A DNA stretch of 64,000 nucleotides, taken from positions 11,891,976-11,955,975 of the forward strand of contig NC_051089.1 of assembly GCF_901709675.1 (NCBI RefSeq). The letters run 5' to 3'. Origin of the DNA: Syngnathus acus (taxonomy: Eukaryota; Chordata; Actinopteri; Syngnathiformes; Syngnathidae). A program made the translations under genes and the position numbers. Positions 1-13,712 of the stretch are shown piece after piece; the stretch's first letter is position 1, and each line of letters opens with the position of its first letter. The notes beneath the pieces were generated by a model, which was not told the origin of the DNA, searched no databases, and was given only the letters and a program-made list of their open reading frames with translations.

Positions 1-224
1 TTAATATTTAATATGACTACTATATATTCCACTACTTGGTCTAGACTTGCTAATATAGCAATGTTTGTGTGAAAAAGTGACTTAGACCCTATCCAGTCAA
101 GTACAGGTGCTCACCCATTAATGGGAAACTTATCTCTGTGCAACACACGCTGACACTCAGTGACCTTGAACAGCAGCTAGCTAATTGGGATGGACAGACC
201 TTTGCTTTTGTAATACTATGTGTG

Positions 225-266
225 TGTGTGTATGTGTGTGTGCGTGCGTGCGTGGGTGGGTGTGTT
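225..266. repeat. (TG)n microsatellite
   Basis: Alternating TG with TGCG and GTGGG interruptions. The weak open frame on the - strand across it is only the translated CA repeat. Confidence 0.9.
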
Positions 267-405
267 TGGGCTCCACCTGCACTCGTGTCCAATGTCAATT
301 GGGTTGTGTAACCCAGTCTTCACACCTCCCAAGTGAGAGCCCTCCTCCACATTTCTCTTAAGCCGAGTCTGTCATCTTCAAATTGAGTTTCAAAATGAGC
401 TCCTC

Positions 406-549
406 CCACCTGCAGTCTGGCTTGCCTAGTTTTCTCTTTGTGTCAGCGTTATATGTTGCTGTCCTAAAACATGTTGTCCACCTGCAGTCTGGCTTGCTTA
501 GTTTTCTCTTTGTGTCAGCGTTATATGTTGCTGTCCTAATACATGTTGT
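406..549. repeat. Two-copy 72-bp tandem duplication
   Basis: Units 406-477 and 478-549 both start CCACCTGCAGTCTGGCTTGC and both contain TTTGTGTCAGCGTTATATG. They differ at only a few bases. 72 is a multiple of three, so an open frame passes through both copies and gives an internally repeated peptide, but nothing else supports coding. The near identity suggests a recent duplication. Confidence 0.9.
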
Positions 550-3500
550 AGTGGAGTGTTTCGCGGCCTTTAAGGCACCTTTTTCTTTTCATTTTTACAC
601 AAAAGTAAAAAGAAAGGAAAGTCTTTTGCCTGTCACTATACATTGCTATCAAAGATGCATTTTTTTGTTTGTCATAAATATTGTAAATAATTATTTTTGG
701 ACCATAATTAATTTACCAAATTACCATGGAACACATGATGATTTCTCACTGTGCTTGTGTTTAAATATGTTAACAAAGAGGAAACAAATTGGAGCTAGCA
801 TGACAAGATCATGTAGACAGCAGCAGCACATAATGTGCTGACCCTATGCAAATCCAAAAGTCAAATAATAGAACTATCACGAGTGACAGGAGAAAGTTGG
901 GCAGGTTCAGTGCGCAGTAAACAGGATAAACTAAATGTGACATGCACAGTCGTTGCAATCCTGCTGCGATGGATACAAAAGTAAAACAAAATGTTGCCAG
1001 GAAAATGTTGAGGTCTTCAATGATCTACAGGTCAGATTTAAAAATCAAGGGATTGCATAATTTTAAATTATTTGGAACCCAACAAGCCAAGACAGTTCAA
1101 GTCATGCATCTGTTTATGAAAAAGATGGATGGGTGGGTAGATGAATGGATCAAAACAGAGTTAAAAAATATAGAAATCAATAAACTGGTGGAACTTTTTA
1201 CTTCTCTCCCTCTGTTTCATGAACATTTGGTTGTGGCAGAAGTCTGTCCTAAACACTCACCAGCAATCTAAAAAAAAAGCATTACAGAGCAAAAATCAAT
1301 TCAAATATATTCAATAAATCCCCCTGAACTCATTTTAATTAATTGTTGAACTTGTTTTCCCCTTTAATAGAGGAAATGATCAAAGTTAAAGCAGGCAAAT
1401 TCGTGGCAGATTGCACGTCTCCCTGAGCAGAACATAGCACTTCCTCTCTCAGTGAATTATTCAGTCCCACCTCGGGCCATCATCTATTGATGTTCCTACA
1501 GACTTCCCCGATGTGCTATCATTGCTAGCCTCCATCAATAGTCACAATTTAACCATGTGGATGTATCCGCTTTAATATTCACAGCATAGTCAAAGCATCA
1601 TTCGGTATCCTCTCGCCTCTTTTAAATTATGGCAGCGAGGGATCAACCAATTCAGGATGGAACTAAACGTTATAATTATTTTAAGAGCCTAATTCTGTCG
1701 GTATTACAGCACATTAAAGGATAAAACTACTTGCTAAACATATGCTCCTGCAAAAATCAATTGCGTACAAGCACTGAAAGGGCCCTCCTCTGCAACTCTG
1801 CATTCAAACCTTACACCCTCACTATTTTCCACAGGTAAGATGTTTCGAGTCAATTTCAAACCAAGCCAGTATAAACTATGCGGAAATAACTGTGCTATCT
1901 ATCAAATTATGAACTAAAAGTCTTTTGCAAATGCATTAAAAGCCGCTAATCCCAATTATCGGCCAGGACCATTCCCACAGCACCACAGCCTCTCTTATTA
2001 CCAACATCGGGTCGACTACGTGCAGAGATGCTCCACGCTGGACCTTATTAGAGCTTTCAATCTACGCAAACTGTGGTACTTTTACAAAAGCATTGAATTT
2101 TAAATATGTTCCTTTTGTGTGTATATCTGGGTCACTTTAGACAATCCTCTAATATCAGAGTGGCATTGAGCAATTATTATTGTCAAATGCCAAATGGAAT
2201 GTAAGGGTTAAACAATCCTTTTCTAACTTCTACTTGCTTGACTGTTGGATTAGTCAAATGGAAACTACTTTTTTTTCTACACACCTCCAACTGCAAATGG
2301 TTTCTTTTACACCTTCTGTTACGAGTGGTTTTTTTATGTTCACATAAAGGCCAACATGGTTTTGGTATTTCATACAAATGTAACATTTGGTCTGGCACAT
2401 TTGGTCTCAGTTCATCTCGCTCGAACTGAGGAGTACCATGGAACAGTTGCTCTGATGAAAAGCGCAGTTTTTAATAATACGGTTTCTCGCTGGTCTCTTC
2501 CCGCGTGAGGGTGAGCAGCTGTGTTTCAGGATGTCGCCCTGCAGGTGCAAAGCCTACACACACTATGAACAGGAAATTACACCTTACCTGAGCCAGCACT
2601 CACCTGCGCTCCATCTTGACTCAGAGCCCGCAGCACGGCAGGGACGGACTTCCTTTCTTCACCCTCTTTTCATCTTTGACTTTCTTTATATCTTTACAGT
2701 TTTTAATCAATCTCTGCACATCTCTTCAGGCATGTTTTGTTTGAGTCAGCGTTTGTGTTTTGCATAAACAAACTCAGAAATACATGCCTCCTAGTGTTTG
2801 GATATGTGTGGTTTTCTATATTGCAATAACCGAGGAGCTGCGTGGAGTCTTTCCTTCGCTGCGGGAGGGAGCAAGCATGCCAGGATACAATTTCAAAACA
2901 AAAAAGAAACCAATTTAAATATTTAGAGGTCATGAACAAAATAGAATTCAACGAGACAGCAGAAGATAATCCAAGACAATGGAAAAAAACATGTTGATGT
3001 TTTTATCCCATAAGAGGAAATTGCCTTTCACATGTATAAATTTGCATGTGTATTAAACCAAACCAATCATTTTCTTTACAAAAATTCTGAGGTGTGTGAG
3101 GAGACTAATTCAAATGAATGTGGTTGACGTTTATGCAGAGAATCTCGCAAAACTGCTGGGTTTGTGGAAGACATTTTTTCACAGATAGTATGTATGAAAT
3201 TGTGATTGGGCTATCGTTGAGTAATTTATAGCAAAGCAATGGCTAGCCTGTGAGCTAACATCAGGTCTCCAGTGCACTATCCATTTCACCACAGAGAGTG
3301 TGTCTGTGCCTTTAATCCGAGCAATAATTCAATCAGATTAGCCCGTGTTCTCAATCACTCTGCCTTGCTCAAATGACATGCAAAGATTTCTTAATGGTGC
3401 CAATGAAGGTCACAAAAGCTCCTGCCACCTGGATGTGTGACATCAATCATGGGGAAAAGTTCTATTGTCTCCTTGCAAGAATGGCACCAAACAGAGAATA

Positions 3501-3843
3501 AGACCACACATGCAAGACTAAGAGATTTCAGAATGATGAGGTGTTCAAACTGTACTCCCTCACTTGAATTTGGAGCGGTTCAGGGTTCAAGAGCATCTTA
3601 AGAGCATTCATGGAACAGACAACCTCAATTTCCATATATCTATTTTTCATCCACAATGCGATTCAAACAGTTGACCCGCTGGTCCAAAGCAAAGTCCGTT
3701 ATGAACTGAGCCTCTGCCACCGCCAATTATTTCTGCAAAATTTGAGAACTTTTGCAACCTTGGAAAGTTTCCAAGTACAGCAACTGTACAGCTATACAGA
3801 AATGGGAAATATATGCAGATAAAAATGTTTAATTTTAATTTGC
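550..3843. other. Intergenic, no gene recognised; CNE-like blocks
   Basis: AT-rich unique sequence without a plausible coding exon. Blocks at about 1,380-2,100 and 3,090-3,480 are complex, low in repeats and contain several homeodomain-like TAATTA/ATTA and GATA-type words. They read like conserved non-coding sequence. That is an impression from composition, not from an alignment. Confidence 0.35.
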
Positions 3844-3879
3844 CGTGTGTGTTTGTGTATGTGTGTGCGTGCGTGCGTT

Positions 3880-3933
<54 letters not shown>
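3844..3933. repeat. Compound (TG)n(TA)n(T)n microsatellite
   Basis: TG repeats with GCGT interruptions pass into about 20 TA units and then a poly(T) run. Confidence 0.95.
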
Positions 3934-4597
3934 CATTTACTTGTTAATATTAATTTAAGATTTATTTGTGCTGCCCCCTTCGTCTGGACATTCTGTCCAG
4001 TGTGTATTTAACAAGTAAAGTACCATTCACATCTTAAGGCGACCAAGGATGAGCCATATCAGTGTGTCAGCAACCTTTCTCCGCTCTTTCCATGATCAAA
4101 GTCTATACTCAGCACCACCCGCTGCTGCAGGTCCCAACCTCCTGTCCTTCTCACTCCGTGTCAAGGAGAACAAAGGCGAGCAGGGGAGAAGGACATACAG
4201 AGGAGAGAGGAGAAAGTAAGACCAGAGAGGGAGAGAAAAGCATGAGGCCTTGCTGCGGAGGTCATGTTTGATGAGTGCTCGAAATCTCCAATGGATAGAC
4301 ACAGAGAAAAGGTCGGCTCAACACAGCCAAAATAGAAACGGGGAGCTGGGAAGGATGCTTAGAGGGACAGGGGAGGATGAGGAGAAGCATTAGATAAAGT
4401 CAAAATGGGAAATAAAGAAAGGCAGCAAATAAGAGTGAGTAAAGTTAATCTGAGCTGATTTTAAAAAAATAATAATAATAATAAATGAAAAACAGCTAAA
4501 TTAATACCGTAAACATATTAAAATTAAAGAGGAAAAGGAAAACCAATCAAAACAGAATTGGGTGATACCTTACCTGCTAACACATATTTACAGTATA

Positions 4598-4972
4598 CCG
4601 TAATTTTCCATGTATAATACGCCCCCATGTATAATACGCACCCTAAAAATGGCATGTCGATGCTGGAAAAAAGCCTGTACCCATGTATAATCTCTCAACG
4701 GGATCACCAATATTTGAGTGATGTTCCAGTTATTTATTATCTTTCTGTGTGTTCACAATTGTCATGGTGATCTTTCTGGTGATTTCTTAAATAGGCTGAA
4801 TGCGATGCGCGATTGACAACAAACAAGAAGAAAGGTGATTTCAAGTTTTATTTCGAGGGAGATTTTCTTAAAAAAAATAAAATAAAAAAATTGTCCCCAT
4901 GTATAATGCGCACCCCAGATTTTAGGGCAATAAATTAGTTAAATTTTGCGCATTATACATGGAAAAAGACGG
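4598..4972. mobile_element. MITE-like DNA transposon, TA target site
   Basis: The left end CCGTAATTTTCCATGTATAA and the right end, whose reverse complement begins CCGTCTTTTTCCATGTATAA, form terminal inverted repeats of about 25 bp. TA dinucleotides flank both ends (4596-4597, 4973-4974). The 375-bp interior has repeated ATGTATAATACGC words and no coding capacity. The size, TA duplication and TIR suggest a non-autonomous Tc1/mariner-type element of a kind common in fish. Confidence 0.75.
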
Positions 4973-4974
4973 TA

Positions 4975-7279
4975 AATGCCTACTCCCCGATAATCATTTC
5001 CCTATATTTAGTAATAGTCACATCTCTCTCATCTATACATAAAAAATAGAGTATTCACAATATTCTAGTCTACAATACTTCTCGTGTAACAATACCATAT
5101 TAAACAATTATGTATTTGTTAACTGTCAAACTTAACATAATAGAATTACTTGTGTTTTTGAAACATTATTAACCAATTTTTTTACAACGTATATTACTTC
5201 CAACATACTACTTGTATAACATACTATAATGCTTAACACATAACACAAAATTATGATGACAATTTCCTTTGCAAACATATTGTAGTGCCTTCAGTTTCCA
5301 CTCTTTCTGTCTACTGCAATTTTTCCACTACATTTCTTCCCTAATTTCTCTTCAAACCCTGAATCACTGTCTCGGAGAGATAATCATTTTCCAAGGTCAA
5401 AGGGTTTAAGGGAAGACTGTCACAAAAACAATGAAGGGAGGAAAATAAAATAATTTTGGAAATCGACCTCTACTCTAATCAGACACATTGTCTCAGATCT
5501 TAAAACAAATAAACACTTCAAAATAAAATACACACTAACCATCACGCCTGACTCAAAGCTGTTGAGATTTGTTGTTTAAAGTATGAATCGCATTTCTCGC
5601 CTTTTGTGGCTCAAGCCATTAAATATGAATTGCAAGTTAAATATACACGCCATAATCAAATTCATTAGCTTACAACACGGGAACCCATCTGTGTGTTCCA
5701 ACATGCAAATATAATGGTTTCATAAGTTAGGTGCACACGTTGATTTGCATACAAATACGTAATGCGGCTCTCCAACAAAGTGCCTGCGTAATTGAATTAG
5801 CTCCGACAGTCTCAGTGGGAAAGTGCTGCCGAAGCAAAATGGGTCCAGCGTTGCAGTGCCCTGCAGGACGAGTAAACACAGTCATAATCAGAGGGGCTTA
5901 CATCATCATGTTTCCTCTGAAGTCATTTGGGAAGAAATAATCAGGGCTTGGCTTCTCTCTCGTTCAATGTCCCACAGCCGTTGTCACATTTTTGTCTTGT
6001 ACCTTGGCTGCAAAAACACTCATCTTTTTTTAACACTATTTCCCCCACCTCAGCCCAAATCTCACACGTGCTACTACGCCATATCAGTTCTTTTTTAGAT
6101 TATAAACTCCCAAAAAACAAAAGTGCAACTTCTCTACTCAACTTTTATTTGTATTGCTGAACCACAAGTCATGCACAGTTTACATTCTGCTTTAAGTGCA
6201 GATATTCAATAAAATAGATTGTATCGGCTAATGATCGCCTGTCCATATACTGCACTCACTGTACACACAGCTCTGAAAGTGCAGCTCACAAAATCATAAC
6301 GCGTCATATCGCTCCAGTCCTCCCTTCAGATCAGCACTCTCCACCCACTGGACTCGCAACCCTTTCCTCCACCAGAACAAGCCTCTCTCACCTCGGGCAC
6401 TGCTCTCACCTCGCTCACTCAGCCCATTCACACTTGGCCTGTGAAATCACACTCTCTTCACAGGGGCTCTCATCGTGCTGTGTTATCACTCCCTTTTCTG
6501 ATCCCTCCATCCATCCCTCTGAATTTTAATTGGCCAAGCAATTGTACCAGCTCTACTTTTTTTTTGCCTGAAGTAACAGATGGATCAGTGCTACAATTCT
6601 ATTTTCATTAACCCAATATGTCACATCTCACCACCGTTGTGTATTTCCATCTTAACTGCCAAACTCTGTCCATTGACCAACTGTTGCTGCAAAACTATAC
6701 AACGTAATCCATTTGAGGCTTTTTCGTTGTTTATACTACACCGGAGGCACAGATGGATGAAAAAGTATGGCTTCACAACGCGTTGTCATGATTAAATAAT
6801 AATTTAGGACAAATGCAGTGAACTTACGATATAGCCAAAAGCGCCACTAACTTCAAATGCCGCACTTAGAGAACAAGTAGCACTCGTGAATATCTTTGAG
6901 GCAAAACTTAAGAAACACTCCTGGAAGGGATTAATCAGCCTCCAACACAATTCTTACTGCAGTGGATTCAGTGTAGTGCTGTGTCCGCCGAGGGGTTTGG
7001 CCATGTGGCTTTCTGCTTTACAGTGCGCAGTTGTGCTGTGCTATGCTGTGAAGGATAATGATCCATGGCTGTGTAAGCCATTAGTGAGTAAGTGGTTCTG
7101 TTGGATCCCTGCATCCTGCTGTCACTTTGATAAATATACAACACTCAGATGATATCAAATGAGACGACTTTCTGCTGCAGAATACGTAACTGTAGGTGTC
7201 ATTGAGTTCTGTTCTTTAGCATGTTCTTAAGAAGATATTCTCACATCCTGATTATTTATTGTGAAAAGCCATGACATTT
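4975..7279. other. Intergenic, no gene recognised
   Basis: Unique AT-rich sequence. The part at about 5,550-5,950 is complex and CNE-like. The part at about 6,290-6,500 is C/T-rich. The several 70-90-codon open frames here have no domain, no splice-site context and no codon pattern that would support them. Confidence 0.4.
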
Positions 7280-7457
7280 AGGGCTGCAGCTATTAAATAT
7301 TTCCAATTATTTGGTATATTTATTAAGTGAATTGTCTGTTTGCCGTCTGTATTCATAACAAAGAATTTTTTTTTTGTAAATTATCAGAATACCTGATTAT
7401 TTAATGAGCATTTCTGTAGGTTATCTGAATAGCAAAATTTTTATTTGCTGCAACCCT
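7280..7457. mobile_element. hAT-like MITE relic
   Basis: It is bounded by AGGGCTGCAGC on the left and GCTGCAACCCT on the right, which are imperfect inverted repeats matching the ends of a widespread hAT-type non-autonomous family (GGGCTGCAAC). The interior is AT-rich and non-coding. I cannot see a clear 8-bp target duplication, so the edges are approximate. Confidence 0.5.
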
Positions 7458-10400
7458 TGTTGAATGTCTGTATGTGTAGCATGTTGTTGTTTCACAGGGC
7501 CCCCAAGAAAGGGTTAGGGTTAAGGTCATGCTTTGCAAAAATGTCAGAGAGAGAACTCTGCATGTGTGTTTGTTTCCTGTTGTGTTCAGTTCACACTTGA
7601 CTCCTTTCAAAAGCTGATTTGTGCGGGTCACCTCAGCAAACCTCCACAGACATTTGAAGAAGACTTGCCGCATCGTTTCTAAGTCGGATACTTTTCACCT
7701 CATTTCACACCAGTGTGAGGCTTATGAAAAGGCCCCATTCACGCTCCACTGAGTTGCACATTTTTTAAAAAGAATAAATTAAAATGCACTCCAAAATCTT
7801 CTCCTGATGCCAGGGGAATAGTTGACAATAACTTAGTTGACCGTACGCTGGCCTGGCCTCTTTGACAGCGTTTCTTTGAAAGTGCATTCATTGCAAAGCA
7901 AACATATCGATTCATTCTTTGTTTTTAGCCAGGGTGCCTCTGCCCCAGATGCAGATTCAAAGGTGCAATTCTCACACGGGGTGAAGATGCGGCAGCTTTT
8001 TGTCTGCGTGAAAGATTGGAGTAAAAGAGTTCCTTTGGAGGTCTCTAGCCACGGTAAATTGGGCTTTATATTTTTCCTCTACTCGTTTGCAAATGAATTA
8101 TATTCAGCAGCCATAGCTCGAGTTTCCAGGGGTCCTGGACACATGCTTAATTGTATTTTCCATTTTCTCTTCTTCAGTTCTTTTTTCTTTTGTGTGTGGT
8201 TTTGTATGTCAGTTAAATGTTTATGTTGATCAAGTATATCCCGTTGTCTGTTCACCTTAACTGAACATATGCCTTGTCTGCTGGATACGCCTTCATACTT
8301 AGGTCCTACTACAAGGCCAAATTTGAATGTGTTAAAAAAAAAAAAAAATCCATGGCACAACAACAAGGCACTCTAGAGCAGTCAGGACACCGCAAAGGCC
8401 ATCAAGTATGATTTAACAAAAAATTTCCCCCTGCCTGTTTTTTTCTTTTCTCTTTGTAATCTCCTTGGGAGAGTAGATGTGGGTGGAGTCTCCAGGTTCT
8501 GTTTTAGGTTTCCTTCATTCCGTCAAGTCTCTTTTTCTTTCTGACTTATACCTTTTGCAGTTTGCTCTAGATTGACCTTTTGTAGGTTTTCTTTTTGTGT
8601 GTCAATGTTCCACAGTCTCGTGTGTTCCCTTTGGTTAAAAAAAAATATATATATTGAATTGCTCACTTGTGTCTTTCTGCTTTGGGATCCACAAGTTGGT
8701 ATTTAGTCATCATAACAGTCTGCACCTTTTCAGCAATTATCTTCAAAGAGTTATTCTACAGGGTCCCCACATCTTATCTGTTTAGGACGTTGCTGTTTCA
8801 TGATAAAAATGAAGACAGAGGTTGTACATTCGCAGCATGGGAAAAAGTGTAAAGTGTGTACTTTTATCTGTGTGCACTTGTTTCTGGGCAAATTTGAAAA
8901 AGTCAGTCTTCCTCAAGAGAAAGTAGTCCAAAGAAACAAACTGGAAGTGGTTCAATTGTGCCAGTAGGTTAATCTTCAGTCCAGCTTGGGAACGCACTAA
9001 CCAGCTCTCTTGTTGGATATCTAAACCCAGTCCTCTCAAGAAAAGCTTGTCTGGCATCAAGACTTTGGCTCTCATATTTGCGATGCCACTGCTGTGGCCA
9101 AGGGACCATTCTGAGAGAGTGTAGATACCAGTCCCGGTTTCAGAAACTCAGCCAAAACTCTTGTTTTGTCTTTGTGTGATTGAGCAAGAGAGCAGGAAAA
9201 CAGGCCTCTTATTATTTGACTAATCACGGGATTAGGAAAAGAAGCTTTGGCACATCGACTCATTTTCGCTAATCAGCTTCAGTGTATTCGGCGAATATGA
9301 TCGAGCACTGCTGTTTCCTTTATGCATCAGTGAACACATACTGATAAAGAGCAAGTGTAGATGCAAGGAGTCTTGGTATTTGATTGTGGTGTAATGATTA
9401 TGATGTGTGGAGCACCAACAGAGATTCAAATAGCGTATCAGCAAATCAGTCAACACGGTGGTGAACGTCTGACCTGAAAATCAGAATGAGCATTTCTGTC
9501 ATTTGAAATGCTTTGATCATGATTCATTTTTCACCCAATTATGGAATCCCTTTGTAGTGTTTGTGACCACAGAGGACAGTGTGACAGATTTTTTGGGGGG
9601 AAATTTGTTCAGATCATTGCTGCCTGCTTTCTTATGATCCTTTTTTGTTGTACGATATGTTTGTATTTGTCTGTATATTTTTGTTATCGTGGCACTGTTA
9701 ATTGTTTTCCGAGAGTCTGTCTGTGTGTAATCACATTCACAACAGACGATAGATCCTAAACCAAACCGATATTACAATTTCTCCCAAATATTCTAACATT
9801 GTCAGTCATGTGCTACATTTCAGAGGAACAAATTCTAGCCTCAGAGATCTAACATCCGAGATGTCATTTAGACATGTTTCGCATGACACCACCGAAATGT
9901 GAGCTCTTAATTCTTCCAGTTCGGCTGATAAATTCATTTCTTTCTTCTATTTCTTCTTCATCTCATCTTGTGTTTCTGCCCCCTTGTCTGAATAATACTG
10001 AAGAACATTACAAATAAGTGATGAAGAAGATGTTTCCTATGAAAACTAGCATGCTTTTCGAGCATTTGGCTCCTTGTGCATGGAGTATGATCAAGTGGTG
10101 TCTTTCTAAATAAGACATGACTTTTCTCCGAAGCATTTTCAATATTCTCATCTGTTAATATATACTTCAGTCTCGACATCCTCCAATGCAGAATGAAGGG
10201 CTACTTCTAAAAGAAGAGCAGCTGCTCCACACTTGCTCCAGTATTAGATAGTTTATTACCATAGGTGAATGCAATTATATATGTATTTAATTTTTTTTAA
10301 AAAGAGAGGGAAAGCATTTTCTTTAGAAACATTCTTAAAATGGGATTATAAACAAGATTTAGGAACACAGCCTGCCCAAGAGGTGCTTTAAATCTCAGCA

Positions 10401-13400
10401 GCTACAAAACAACGACATAAACAGGACATTTTTATAAAACATAAACTAGAAACACACAGGTGTTTGAGTCCCAGAATCTCCTACAGATCACCATGCCAAC
10501 GGCTCTGGGATTTGGAAGTGTGCTCAAGCCATTGGTAGTGATACGAATACAGCCCCTAAAAGCAGAGACTTGTGATACGGCGCACTCGGCACTCAGCTGG
10601 CCTGCACAAGCACGCTCTTCATTTTAATCAGCTCGACGGCATCCCAGAACCGCAGCTCGTTGAAGTGCACACAAAGCCAATTCAGCCAACTTACATCCTC
10701 CCTTTACTTTTACCAAACATAGCATGTTCACACCATTTGTTACATTCAAAGCTGTATTGTCTTTACGTCTTCTGCCAGTTTCCCCTCATTCAATAATGAT
10801 TAAACATTTATGTGCTAATTGAAATAACCATGTGGTCAATAGAGGGCACAAGGGCCCCACCCCTCCAGTCAGGGTGGTCACCACATGACTTTTCTTGAAC
10901 GTCAAAAAGAAAAAAACAATCAATCGTTTAAGTTGAAAAATATCAATGTTTATATGAGGAGATAAGTTGTATGATTAATCATGAGTAAAATAGTTTTATT
11001 TATCTCTGTGTCGCTCTTCGGCTCACAGATATGCACATCTTTACCTACTCCTGCTAAAGTGTCATCATGCATGGTGGCCCCTCTTCATCGATAGGACCAA
11101 GGTGGGGTGCTGAATTTAATCGCTCCAGGCTGGGCTAAGCCACTGTGACATTATGCATAGTATAATTCAGTGATTCTTCCATGTATCATTCGTAATCAGG
11201 TCATAGACCACAAATTTTGGGCGAGAAGGCCCGAATCAAAATGGTTTAGTTCCATTCCAAACTCATTCAATTTAGAATAATGTAATTGTCTGGATATGTC
11301 GGTAGACAGGAACCAGGCTAGGAATTACTTTCACCTGTAGGGGGAAAAAATGATGAGGTTGCAAATGGCTGTCATGCTGTCATTGTTCATTGTTCAAACT
11401 GTTGGTCTGGTCCAGTGAAACATTAAAAGACTTACTTGCGCAATGGCAGCAGCTCTGACATGAACTGTCACAAGCAACAACACAGAAAAAGAAAAGTGCA
11501 GTGCTATGTTGTGTATTATGACAGAGGACATCCACGCATGACAGATTTCCCTTGTGAACATGAGCTATTCGTAGTGGGCACAGATAAACACTTGAGGTGA
11601 CCTTTGAGAAAAAAAATCCCATTTACTTGGACTATGACACAATACCCTAAACACTAAAAAAAACTCAACTAAAAAAAAAACACTTTTGGACTGAAAGAAT
11701 CAGTAGTTACTTTCTGGTTTGTGTCCATTGATTTGACACATTTCACATTTTGAACAATTATCAGAGGCTTTTGGACAATTGCCTGACAAAATCGATCACA
11801 TAGAAAAAAGAATGTTATTATCAAAGTGTGGTACTCTGGAATGCAAAAGAATTACTGCTCAAGTATAGTTCAGTTGTATTAAACTTGATAAAATTATTAT
11901 TAAATTAGTATTAAATCTGATTCACTATTTATTCGTCAAGAACTGTTTTCATTTTAAACATTTATGTTGGTGATTTTTTCAAGTTAACAGTTATGTGTCA
12001 TTTATTTATTGGTTTGTTTACTTGTTTTTATTTATGCAAAGATATTTTTCTCCATTTGGTAGTGCCAAACAATGGATACTAAGATTTTTTAAGGAATTAT
12101 TTTTTTCTTTTAAGAAAGCTAATTAAATCTAAGGAATTAAGTGTGTGGGTCTGTGCATGCTAAGGAGGGTGCCATAATTTTTTACTAATAGTCTCCTTGG
12201 CTACTTAAGAGGAGAAACCAAACCTCTGCTCTTGAGACTCATAGAACATTTTAACCCAGGACAGGAGGTTCTCTGTTGTGTGTTGCAAGCTGCCTTCAAG
12301 TAAAAATCATTCATTTAGTATAGCCTACCATAAACCTACCATTTTTTTTTGTAAATTCCCATCGATCATGGTGGTGGCTTTGGAATCTATTGGAATTTAA
12401 ATATTTTTATAATTTGTGCATTCAATTTAAATGGTTTTCATCCTTATGCTGCAAAATCTCATTTTAAATATTCTTGATGTCAAACTAGGGGTCACTGAGG
12501 AACCATCACTCAGCACCAGTCACATAGCTGCCCCTGTTGTTGGCTGGTAGAGGAAGACCTGATTATCGGTTGTAAAACAAATGATCAATACTGTAGTCTG
12601 AGAAGGTTGTGGCCAAGCATTGCATCCCAAATTTGTATTCAAACAAAATAGGCAATCAGGGGAAATGAGTGAAATCATTAAATAAAATATGACTAAGGTT
12701 ATTTTAAATTTCTCCAGTTTGATGTCTCCTAATTAAAAATGTTTGTCTCTCTTCAACAGTCCCTCTCTTTATCTCTCCTCAGAACACCTCTGCTGGTTAA
12801 CAGTGTTTGTGGGAAAATGAGGAGGAAAGGTGGTCGGAGAGAAAAAAATGATAGGAAATGCAAGGCAAGGAGAAGCGAGAGAACATAAGAGGATAATTAG
12901 AGGACCCAGATGGTACTCCCTGACTAATAGTCCAAATTATAAGTAATGGGCAAGGCTTGTGGATCAGAGAAAGAGCAATGAAGTCTTACCACAAATGGTA
13001 AGGTTAGTGTGACCATGGAGACCCAAAAGCTGCTGATTGGAGGGGAATTACATATAACAACCATCAGCCCACCATCTTTAACCAATCATGTGTCAGAGGG
13101 TCATTGAAGCAAATCAATGGATTCAAGATGAAATCATACGAACACACGCACACACACACACAACTAAAATTGTTAAAACATTTAGTATTTGGGTGAAATA
13201 TTAAATCGATGACACGCATGCTTGTGTCTTGAATATTACATGTTCTTTTGTAGTCATTATTTCACTCAGCACAGCATGGCTGGCTTGACTTTGCTGCTCC
13301 TGAAAGCTCTGCTTATGATTGGTTTTGACTCAATATGCCATGCATTATTGAAAGGGTTGTATTCATGCAATCATAAGTTCCCTGTGCGCAGCTACACTTG

Positions 13401-13497
13401 AGTCAAGCTTACAGAAGGCACAGCCAGATGCGACACGATAACATACGTTATGTCATTTTCAGAGTGCTCCAAAGTAAACACGAAACTAAAATGTGTA
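7458..13497. other. Intergenic, no gene recognised
   Basis: AT-rich unique sequence with short homopolymers and a small (CA)n at about 13,144-13,162. No exon with good splice sites and family-like residues was found on either strand. An AGGGTTAGGGTTAAGG telomere-like word occurs at about 7,509. Confidence 0.4.
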
Positions 13498-13712
13498 TGC
13501 CGGAGCCTATCCCAGCAGCCTTAGGCCAGCCGGATAAACAACCATTCACACTCACAATCACACCCACGAACAATTCGGAGTGGTCAGTCAGCCTACCATG
13601 CATGTTTTTGGGAATGTGGGTGGAAACCGGAGTACCCGGAGGAAGCTCACACAGGCACGGGGAGAACATGCAAACTACACACAAAGCTGGTGTGTGTGAC
13701 CCCACGGAACAA
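13498..13712 (-). repeat. Teleost interspersed repeat, reverse copy
   Basis: The reverse complement carries the same words as the copy at 18,971: GTTTGCATGTTCTCCCCGTG, ACATGCATGGTAGGCTGA and GGGATAGGCTCC. It is truncated at both ends. The overlapping open frames on both strands are products of this repeat, not genes. Confidence 0.8.

Noticed and set aside
383-841. 152-codon open frame on the + strand
   Set aside because: Its N-terminal half is the translated 72-bp duplication and the rest has no domain, splice context or codon pattern of a gene.
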